Assembly: GCA_003219395.1 (NCBI GenBank)
Contig: QHOR01000052.1
Location: 1-6,792, forward strand
Origin: Verrucomicrobiota bacterium
GTDB lineage: Bacteria; Verrucomicrobiota; Verrucomicrobiia; Chthoniobacterales; UBA10450
Direction of reading: 5' to 3'
DNA: 6,792 nucleotides
Shown here: piece after piece, positions 1-5,408 of the stretch
How positions within the stretch are numbered: the first letter of the stretch is position 1
How the letters are laid out: each line of letters starts with the position of its first letter
Translations under genes and position numbers: made by a program
The notes under the pieces: model-generated
Database searches by the model: none
The model's input: only the letters and a program-made list of their open reading frames with translations
Told to the model about the DNA's origin: nothing

Positions 1-2
1 CA

Positions 3-758
3 CTGGATCACATGGTCATCCGCGCCCCTACCCGAGATGATGCGGACGCGGTGAACGGTCTCCTGTACCGGGCAAAGGACTTGCAATCCTTTATCGACAC
101 CGATCTCAAATTCATTTTCCCCGCTGTCGATCGAATGCCTTTTGCTGAATTGCTCAGTCCCCAGGGCGAGATCGAATCCTTTCGCGTGTCGCTCACCATC
201 GATCAAATCAAGGATCGGTTGGTCAGCGAAAACAAAGGCGTTAAGGACAAGCACCTGGAGAAAATTCAGTACCTGCCGAAGAAGGTGCACGTGATCGAAC
301 ATCAGATTTATAAGATACTCGCCCTTTCGTTAACGGAGATTGCGGAAATCGAGTCGCTCACGCGAAGACTGCTTCGAACCGAATTGCGAACACAAAATGG
401 GGCGGCTTACCGGCAGCAGGCCATCGACGAACTCCAACAAGAACTTGGCCGTGCTCCGACCGAAGATGAGATCAACGCCCGCATTAATTTCAAACTAGAT
501 CAGGCTGTTGCCATTGCTTTTCCTGGAAGACTAAAGATCGAACTGGACAAAAGAATGAAATTCGACCTTGAACCATTTGAGTTCGCGGATTTGCAGAAGA
601 ACAAGTTTTTGATTCTTGGACTGGACAAGCTCGACATCATCACGATGCACCGGGACGGAAGAGTAACAGTCTATTATCGAGACCACGAGCAGCCTTTCGA
701 ACCGAATGTCGATCAAAGCGACAACCTGCTAAACCTGCCAAAATACGTATCGACGTGA
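3..758 (+). CDS. Hypothetical protein, probably 5'-truncated by the window edge
   Basis: I do not recognise this protein. The frame is open from the left edge. The first in-frame ATG is at 12, but only 11 bases precede it, so it cannot be told whether this is the true start or an internal Met of a longer protein; the codons before it (L-D-H) are uninterrupted. From that Met it is 248 residues, soluble and charged, with no signal peptide or membrane segment. Residues 60-160 look mainly helical, with many Glu, Lys, Leu and Gln. A segment at about 139-157 (ELQQELGRAPTEDEIN) resembles the ELGR.PT..EI phrase of sigma-70 region 3, but no other sigma region is visible and I treat this as chance. The C-terminal 60 residues look beta-rich (HRDGRVTVYYRD near 213-224). 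About 340 bases separate it from the next gene, so it is probably not in that operon. Confidence 0.7.
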   Translation: MDHMVIRAPTRDDADAVNGLLYRAKDLQSFIDTDLKFIFPAVDRMPFAELLSPQGEIESFRVSLTIDQIKDRLVSENKGVKDKHLEKIQYLPKKVHVIEHQIYKILALSLTEIAEIESLTRRLLRTELRTQNGAAYRQQAIDELQQELGRAPTEDEINARINFKLDQAVAIAFPGRLKIELDKRMKFDLEPFEFADLQKNKFLILGLDKLDIITMHRDGRVTVYYRDHEQPFEPNVDQSDNLLNLPKYVST

Positions 759-823
759 GTAAGTACCGCTCGCCAAATCACACTTAGCCCACACGCGGTC
801 AGAGGTCGTCCAATCGATCTTTT

Positions 824-846
824 TCGTCGGCAGTACGCCGCTACGA
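824..846 (+). other. Bulged stem-loop after the first gene
   Basis: TCGT-CGGC (824-831) pairs with GCCG (837-840) and ACGA (843-846), with a five-base loop AGTAC and a two-base CT bulge, giving eight pairs. It lies 66 bases after the stop of the first gene. Only a short TTT follows, so it is at best a weak intrinsic terminator. It could equally be a chance hairpin. Confidence 0.2.
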
Positions 847-927
847 TTTGCGAGAAATGGCGGGAGCCAGTCGCTCATTTTTGGAGCAACAACGTCAGAA
901 ATCGACCCGCGGCGACACATCCGCGCC

Positions 928-941
928 ATTGTTGCAACAAT
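928..941. promoter_or_regulatory. Perfect 14-base palindrome, candidate operator
   Basis: ATTGTTGCAACAAT reads identically on both strands, with half-sites ATTGTTG and CAACAAT and no spacer. Perfect dyads of this length in an intergenic region are typical binding sites for dimeric regulators. It lies about 160 bases upstream of the MFS exporter start. No regulator gene is adjacent, and no second copy is apparent in this window. That it is an operator is inference. Confidence 0.3.
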
Positions 942-974
942 CGGACTTGAATAGTTGATCTACCAAACTGCTAT

Positions 975-1030
975 CGTAGTGGCTCGCATCTGGCGAATGT
1001 ATCTGCCGCATCCGTAGTGGCTGTTCGCAT
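975..1030 (+). repeat. Two-copy imperfect direct repeat
   Basis: CGTAGTGGCT occurs at 975-984 and again at 1013-1022, 38 bases apart. Each copy is followed by CGCAT, directly in the first (985-989) and after GTT in the second (1026-1030). The second copy runs into the palindrome CGCATGCG (1026-1033). It could be a pair of sites for a regulator or the remains of a dispersed intergenic repeat. Confidence 0.3.
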
Positions 1031-1100
1031 GCGATCTTCACAGTCCTTGCACAGTCTCATTTGTTTGACACAAACGCCTCTACAACGATGAGTGTTTGCA

Positions 1101-2387
1101 ATGAGCGAGGAACTAAAAGTATCGACTCGGCACGCATTGCGCGTTTTGCGAGCGGGTCCATTTCGCCGTTACATCATCGGGAGTGCGATTTCCGATACCG
1201 GGACGTGGATGCAGGTGATGGCACAAGGTTACGTGATGAGCACGCTCACGGATAAGGCGATCATGCTCGGAATGGCCAACCTCGCTGCCGGTCTACCGAT
1301 GCTTCTTCTAACGATGGCGGGCGGCTCCGCGGCCGACCGCTTCGATAAGCGAAAAATCCTTCTCGCGACGCAGTATCTCCAGATCGCGCTGGCAATCTCC
1401 ATAGGACTTCTGATCATGAGCGGCAAAATCGAGATCTGGCACATCCTGGCGTTTGCGGCCGTGCTCGGCATTTCGAACTCGTTTGAGATGCCGACACTCA
1501 ATGCCTTGGTGCCGGAGCTGGTGACACGCGATGAAATTCAAAGCGCCATTGCTGTCGATCGAGCTGTGTTTCACGGCTCGCGCGTAGTCGGTCCCTCGCT
1601 TGCCGGAATTTTCATCGGCGCGTGGGGCGCAGCCTCAGCCTTTTTTTGCAACGCATTTTCGTTCGTGGCACTGATTATCGCCTTATTCATGATCCCGCCG
1701 CGCTCGCGCGGCACCGCCGAGGAAGAAAAAAAGCGCGCCAGTGGAATCAAGGATGGTTTTCGCTACGTCGCCAAAGACAAACCAAGCCTTGCAATGATCG
1801 CGCTCATCGCAGCAACCACCTTTTTCATTTTCCCGATCATTACGGTGATGATGCCGTTGTACGTGCGACTGGTGCTGCACCTTGGCGCGGATCGACTGGG
1901 TTTTTTAATGGGCGCATCGGCAGTTGGCTCAGTGATCGGGGCAATTTTCCTGATCAGCATTCCGCATCGAAGACGTGTGACTGTGATGATGGTAAACGTC
2001 TGCGTCGTCGCCTGCGCCATTTTCAGTTTATCGCGCGCGCCAAGCTTTTACGTCGCGACAGGGTTACTTATTCTGAATTCGCTTGGGTTGGCCATGAACT
2101 TCGGCTTGGCGAACACAATTGTACAGGAGCGGGCGCCCGATTATCTGCGCGGTCGAGTGTCAGCTGTGTTCATGCTGAGTTTCGTGGGGCTGATGCCGGT
2201 CGCGGGATTGGGCGTTACCGGGCTGTCCGATCTAATCGGCATGCCCACGGCGCTGGCGATTGCAGCAGTATGCTACGCCGTGATTGCGCTGATCGTGCTT
2301 GCTCGCGTACGGCGAGAATGCTCGCGACCCGCGGCGCCCGAAAGACCCGCTGCCGAGCCGGCACCGCCAATGGCTGCTGCTGTTTAG
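1101..2387 (+). CDS. MFS transporter, MFS_3 / EntS-like exporter
   Basis: An inner-membrane major facilitator superfamily permease of 428 residues, the usual size, likely a proton-driven exporter of a small molecule; the substrate cannot be read from sequence. It begins with a cytoplasmic helix, then the FRRY..G..IS..GTWMQ..AQG segment (21-43) typical of the EntS/MFS_3 branch. About 12 hydrophobic segments follow, with a central charged loop at about 199-228. The motif A loop between TM2 and TM3 is GGSAADRFDKRK (74-85), and the matching loop between TM10 and TM11 is ERAPDYLRGRV (343-353). The C-terminus is an Ala/Pro-rich tail. I prefer the ATG at 1101 over the in-frame GTG at 1092, although neither has a clear Shine-Dalgarno sequence. 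It is the first gene of a tight run, its stop lying one base before the next start. The family call is secure; drug efflux or siderophore-type export are both possible. Confidence 0.93.
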   Translation: MSEELKVSTRHALRVLRAGPFRRYIIGSAISDTGTWMQVMAQGYVMSTLTDKAIMLGMANLAAGLPMLLLTMAGGSAADRFDKRKILLATQYLQIALAISIGLLIMSGKIEIWHILAFAAVLGISNSFEMPTLNALVPELVTRDEIQSAIAVDRAVFHGSRVVGPSLAGIFIGAWGAASAFFCNAFSFVALIIALFMIPPRSRGTAEEEKKRASGIKDGFRYVAKDKPSLAMIALIAATTFFIFPIITVMMPLYVRLVLHLGADRLGFLMGASAVGSVIGAIFLISIPHRRRVTVMMVNVCVVACAIFSLSRAPSFYVATGLLILNSLGLAMNFGLANTIVQERAPDYLRGRVSAVFMLSFVGLMPVAGLGVTGLSDLIGMPTALAIAAVCYAVIALIVLARVRRECSRPAAPERPAAEPAPPMAAAV

Positions 2388-2388
2388 C

Positions 2389-3303
2389 GTGATTTCGTTT
2401 TCCACTTGTTGGAACTCCGGGCGGCATACCAGCGGTGACGCGATGCTGCGCGAAATCAAAATCAAACTTGGGTTTGATTTGATTGAATTGGACCACGGCA
2501 TCCGCATGCCCCTAATGCCGGGAATTCAAAAAATGTTTGATGCGGGAGAAATTCGGTTCAGCAGTCTGCATAATTTTTGCCTGGTTCCTGCCGAAGCGAC
2601 CCCGGGTTCGTCTGCTTGTCACAAATTTTCCGCCGCATCAGCCGAAGAACGCGAGCGCGCTGTTACGCAAACATTTCAGGCAATTGATCTCGCCGGCCAA
2701 TTGAAGGCTCCATTCGTTGTATTGCGTCTGGGAGAGATAAGCATGCCGCAAGTTACCAATCGGTTGATTGCGATGGCGAAATCCGGCGAATACCTTTCGC
2801 GCAAATACGTGAGAGAGAAAATAAAGGCGGTGCAACAACGAGAAAGAGAGGCCCCCAAATACATGCAACACGTCAGGAGCTGCCTGCGCCGTGTAAGCGA
2901 GTATGCAGGTTCGAAAAACGTCCGCTTGGCAATCGAGAATCGCCCCGCCTATGAACAGATTCCAACCGAGCGCGAAGTGGTGGAGTTACTGGACGAGATG
3001 AACTCTGCGCAAGTTGGTTATTGGCACGATTTCGGTCACTCTCAGATCAAAGAGAACCTTGGGTTTATTGATCACGCCGAATGGCTGCGCGCCATCGGTC
3101 CACGTACTTTTGGCTGTCATGTGCAAGACTGCGTGTGGCCGGCCCGAGGGGATCAACTACCCTTTAGCGGAGGCATCGATTTTGAGAAACTTGTTCCGCT
3201 CCTTGGCACAAACTGCTTATTTGTCTGGAAGATGAACCCGAACAGGACAGCTGATGCAATTTGCCAGTCAGTCCAAATGTGGAAGCAACGGTTCGGCGAA
3301 TGA
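2389..3303 (+). CDS. Sugar phosphate isomerase/epimerase-like TIM-barrel protein
   Basis: A cytoplasmic TIM-barrel protein of the xylose isomerase-like / AP endonuclease 2 superfamily, 304 residues, about normal length. Such enzymes isomerise or epimerise sugars or related polyols using a divalent metal. Barrel landmarks appear in order: strand 1 ISFSTCWNS (2-10), GFDLIELDHG (28-37), SSLHNFC (58-64), FVVLRLG (109-115), VRLAIEN (178-184), YWHDFGH (211-217) and GCHVQD (242-247). E183, D214, H217 and H244 are the expected metal and catalytic positions. The last strand reads LFVWKMNP (277-284), where many relatives have Glu in place of Lys. I chose the GTG at 2389, one base after the exporter's stop, because the first internal ATG (2443) would remove strand 1; no good Shine-Dalgarno is seen, so translational coupling is likely. 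Its stop overlaps the next ATG. The exact substrate is unknown. Confidence 0.85.
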   Translation: MISFSTCWNSGRHTSGDAMLREIKIKLGFDLIELDHGIRMPLMPGIQKMFDAGEIRFSSLHNFCLVPAEATPGSSACHKFSAASAEERERAVTQTFQAIDLAGQLKAPFVVLRLGEISMPQVTNRLIAMAKSGEYLSRKYVREKIKAVQQREREAPKYMQHVRSCLRRVSEYAGSKNVRLAIENRPAYEQIPTEREVVELLDEMNSAQVGYWHDFGHSQIKENLGFIDHAEWLRAIGPRTFGCHVQDCVWPARGDQLPFSGGIDFEKLVPLLGTNCLFVWKMNPNRTADAICQSVQMWKQRFGE

Positions 3304-4328
3304 AAAAAATCCTGGTCACACTTTTCCAGATTGGCGTCACCATCGCGGTGCTTTACTGGGTTTATCACGACCCCGGCAGGCGCGCCCAGATGGTTGAGGC
3401 GATCCGAAATGCTCAGTATCACTGGGTCATCCTGGGAATGCTGGCATACATGGTGGTAGAAATTGCCGCTGCTTTTCGGTGGCACGTCTTGTTGAAGGTC
3501 CAAAAGATCCGCCTGCCTCTGCCCCGCCTGGCCGGCCTGTTCTTAATCGGCATGTTTTACAATCAGTTTCTGCCCGGAGGCACGGGCGGCGACATCATGA
3601 AGAGCTATTACCTGCTCAAGGAGACGCCTGACAAAAAAGCAGGTGCGTTACTCGCCGTGGTGTTTGACCGCTTCATCGGGCTTGTTGCGCTGGTCGCCAT
3701 TACTGCCACGCTGATCGGATTGCGTTACGATTTCCTCGCCCAAACTACCCAGACGCGAAACTTGCTCTGGCTCCTGCTTTTTCTCCTGGGCACATCAGTG
3801 CTGACACTGATATCCACATTTGTAATCAGCGGATTTAATTTGTTCCATTCATTGCCGGAAAAATTCCCTGGTCGCGACAAGCTGATCGAGATTTCCGCCG
3901 CGTATCATCTCTACGCGCACCACTGGCGCGCAACGCTCGTGGCGTTTGGAGCGTCTCTCATAGCGCACCTCGCGACGTTCACCACTTTTCTTTGTGCGGC
4001 TTACGCCCTGGGGGCGCCCGTGCCACTGGTCAACTTTTTTGCTGTGATGCCCGTGGAACGCACCATTTCTGCGTTACCCATCAGTTTCGCGGGAATTGGT
4101 CTTCGGGAAAAAGTCTTGCAGATCATGCTTAGCGGACTTTGCGGAGTGCCGGAAGCAAAAGCCATTCTCATCGGCTCGCTTAGTTTTCTCATCATCCTCG
4201 TGTGCTGTGTGCCAGGGGCACTGGTTTATCTATTTTACAAGCCGAGTGGCGCTGTGGCGCGTGTGAAAATGCGCGAAATGCAACAGGAAGTAGTCACGCT
4301 GGAACACGAGATTGGCGAACCGGAATGA
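3300..4328 (+). CDS. Flippase-like lysylphosphatidylglycerol synthase TM domain protein
   Basis: An integral inner-membrane protein of 342 residues belonging to the LPG_synthase_TM / UPF0104 family (as in the MprF flippase domain and AglD-type proteins). Members are associated with moving or supplying lipid-linked molecules. There are about eight hydrophobic segments, the first at 4-22. Family hallmarks are NQFLPGGTGGD (88-98), a conserved D-R-F pair after it (123-125) and PISFAGIGLRE (260-270). No cytosolic MprF synthase (aminoacyl transfer) domain is attached, so it is the membrane domain alone. After the last membrane segment comes a short charged tail (about 315-342) with heptad-like spacing. 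The ATG at 3300 overlaps the TGA of the TIM-barrel gene (ATGA), the signature of coupled translation, and is preferred to an upstream non-ATG start at 3261 that would lie inside that gene. The substrate is unknown; the pairing with a sugar isomerase-like enzyme suggests a glycolipid or polyol-lipid, which is inference. Confidence 0.9.
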   Translation: MKKILVTLFQIGVTIAVLYWVYHDPGRRAQMVEAIRNAQYHWVILGMLAYMVVEIAAAFRWHVLLKVQKIRLPLPRLAGLFLIGMFYNQFLPGGTGGDIMKSYYLLKETPDKKAGALLAVVFDRFIGLVALVAITATLIGLRYDFLAQTTQTRNLLWLLLFLLGTSVLTLISTFVISGFNLFHSLPEKFPGRDKLIEISAAYHLYAHHWRATLVAFGASLIAHLATFTTFLCAAYALGAPVPLVNFFAVMPVERTISALPISFAGIGLREKVLQIMLSGLCGVPEAKAILIGSLSFLIILVCCVPGALVYLFYKPSGAVARVKMREMQQEVVTLEHEIGEPE

Positions 4329-4401
4329 CGTTCTTGCTTCGCAGATCGTGATTCAGTTTTGACGATGTACCCGCTCGACGATTGACGGATCAGCGTTTCG
4401 T

Positions 4402-5103
4402 ATGAAAAACAAACGCCCATTTATTATCGCCACTTTCGCCATCACTGTTGACGGAAAGGTGACCACGAAGAAGTTGGCGCCGGTCGATTTCACTTCCCGC
4501 GAAGACAAGTTGCATTTATTTCGACAGCGCGCTTCGGCCGACGCCGTATTAATCGGACACACCAGTTTAAAGCGTGACAATGTGCGGCTCGGTCTTCCGG
4601 CAGAATTGCAGGAGACCAGACTCAAGCACGGTCAAAGCCGCTGCCCGTTACGTGTAATTGTTTCCAATGAAGGCAGAATCGATCATCGTCTGAAAATTTT
4701 TCAGTCCGATGTCTCGCCCATCGTCATTTTTTCTACGAAGCGAATGCCGCGAAAACATCAGCTGGCGTTGGAGAAAAAGGCGATCCTTCATCTTAGCAGT
4801 TCAAAGAATCTCGACCTTGTCCGGATGCTGGAAACACTGCGCAAGGAATACAATGTTCTCACAGTTGAATGCGAAGGCGGACCAACTCTCTTTCGATCGT
4901 TACTAGAACGAGGCCTCATCGACCAACTCAATCTTACCGTTGCGCCTTACATGTTTGGCGGAGCAAAGGCTCCGACGCTAACAGGCGTGAATAAGGAATT
5001 CCTGCCCGCCAGCGTCCAATGTTCGTTGAGCGATATGCGCACCATCGGCGACGAGTGCTTTCTTACTTATCGAATCAGTCGCCGGCGGAGACCTCGGAAG
5101 TAG
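4402..5103 (+). CDS. RibD C-terminal domain / dihydrofolate reductase-like reductase
   Basis: A cytoplasmic NAD(P)H-dependent reductase of the RibD_C family, 233 residues, matching the stand-alone form. In riboflavin synthesis this fold reduces the ribosylaminopyrimidine 5'-phosphate to its ribityl form; many stand-alone copies have other or unknown substrates. Visible motifs are AITVDGKVTT (13-22), ADAVLIGHTSLKRDN (46-60, the counterpart of the DA..iG..T...D segment), RVIVS (84-88), and a C-terminal block ECEGGPTLF (156-164), GLIDQLNLTVAP (171-182) and GG (186-187). The N-terminal zinc deaminase domain of bifunctional RibD is absent and no other riboflavin gene is nearby, so a role in riboflavin synthesis is unproven. 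It starts at an ATG 73 bases after the flippase-like gene and may share its transcript; the ribosome binding site is weak. Its last 29 bases overlap the 3' end of the convergent DUF1272 gene. The basic end (RRRRPRK) lies in that overlap. Confidence 0.9.
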   Translation: MKNKRPFIIATFAITVDGKVTTKKLAPVDFTSREDKLHLFRQRASADAVLIGHTSLKRDNVRLGLPAELQETRLKHGQSRCPLRVIVSNEGRIDHRLKIFQSDVSPIVIFSTKRMPRKHQLALEKKAILHLSSSKNLDLVRMLETLRKEYNVLTVECEGGPTLFRSLLERGLIDQLNLTVAPYMFGGAKAPTLTGVNKEFLPASVQCSLSDMRTIGDECFLTYRISRRRRPRK

Positions 5104-5281
5104 GCGTCTCTCTGCAGCGCGGTCGCCGCACAAGTTCGCCTTCACAGTTTGGGCAAACGAAATTCATCTGCCCGGAGCAACTCGCGCAAAAAGTGCATTC
5201 GTAACTGCAAATGTATGCGACTCCGCGCGGTGCAAGCGCAGCTTCGCATTTTTCGCAAACGGCTTTCAGCTCCAGTGCCAT
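5075..5281 (-). CDS. DUF1272 family small zinc-ribbon-like protein
   Basis: A small cytoplasmic protein of 68 residues, typical of DUF1272, a family of unknown function. It begins MALELK and contains eight regularly placed cysteines: C9 and C12 (CxxC), C25, C29, C32 and C35 (ICSYECTFCASC), and C43 and C46 (CPNC), followed by the family's GELVRRP ending (48-54). This pattern should bind two zinc ions, though that is inferred from spacing. The ATG at 5281 is chosen because the family starts with MALEL and a GGAGAG lies nine bases upstream; an in-frame TTG at 5290 would add three residues. After GELVRRP there is a 14-residue tail with an extra Cys56. This tail is encoded largely in the overlap with the reductase gene on the other strand. 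The gene is divergent from the sulfatase, with 127 bases between their starts. Confidence 0.88.
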   Translation of the reverse strand: MALELKAVCEKCEAALAPRGVAYICSYECTFCASCSGQMNFVCPNCEGELVRRPRCRETPTSEVSAGD

Positions 5282-5290
5282 TCCTCTCAA

Positions 5291-5296
5291 CTCTCC
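5291..5296 (-). promoter_or_regulatory. Ribosome binding site of the DUF1272 gene
   Basis: On the - strand GGAGAG lies nine bases before the ATG at 5281 and only directly abuts the alternative TTG at 5290. The spacing supports the ATG start. A second purine run (AGAGGA, 5282-5287) touches the ATG and is too close to act. Confidence 0.5.
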
Positions 5297-5396
5297 AAGA
5301 GCGCCTCAAATCGTTCAACGACGAAGTTGTAGTCCGGATTGCTCAGTTTTTAGCGTGTGGTGACTAATCATTTTGTATACGCTGGCCATCTTTTCC

Positions 5397-5402
5397 GGAG
5401 GA
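5397..5402 (+). promoter_or_regulatory. Ribosome binding site of the sulfatase gene
   Basis: GGAGGA is a near-perfect Shine-Dalgarno sequence. It directly abuts the ATG at 5403 but lies six bases before the in-frame ATG at 5409, so it favours 5409 as the true start. It is the strongest ribosome binding site in the window. Confidence 0.7.
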
Positions 5403-5408
5403 ATGAAT

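Larger units (their letters stand above)
759..1100. other. Intergenic region upstream of the MFS operon
   Basis: No convincing gene lies here. The stretch holds a bulged hairpin (824-846), a perfect palindrome (928-941) and a 10-base direct repeat with shared flanks (975-1030). A reading frame without any ATG, GTG or TTG start is open on the + strand from 763 to 954. It may be a decayed fragment, and a 66-codon frame opposite it on the - strand is most likely its mirror. A TTGACA hexamer occurs at 1065-1070, but no acceptable -10 box follows before the MFS start. The size of the gap and its dyads suggest that the promoter and any operator of the downstream operon lie here. Confidence 0.5.

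Noticed and set aside
430..482. Sigma-70 region 3-like phrase in the first gene
   Set aside because: Only this short phrase matches. The RNA polymerase-binding region 2 and the helix-turn-helix of region 4 are not visible.
729..929. 66-codon - strand frame in the first intergenic region
   Set aside because: No ribosome binding site or recognisable motif. It overlaps the end of the first gene and mirrors the start-less + strand frame.
947..977. TTGAAT ... TATCGT as a promoter
   Set aside because: The spacer is 19 bases and the -10 matches only four of six positions. Such matches are expected by chance.
1065..1093. TTGACA hexamer as a -35 box for the MFS operon
   Set aside because: At 16-18 base spacing the -10 positions read GATGAG, ATGAGT or TGAGTG, all poor, and the transcript would begin at the start codon itself.
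1622..2392. 256-codon + strand open frame within the MFS gene
   Set aside because: It is read in another frame of the MFS exporter, has the Arg/Cys-rich composition of an out-of-frame translation and shows no family motif.
3261..3299. Upstream non-ATG start extending the flippase-like protein by 13 residues
   Set aside because: It lies within the TIM-barrel gene. The ATG at 3300 gives the usual short basic lead into the first membrane segment and an ATGA overlap.
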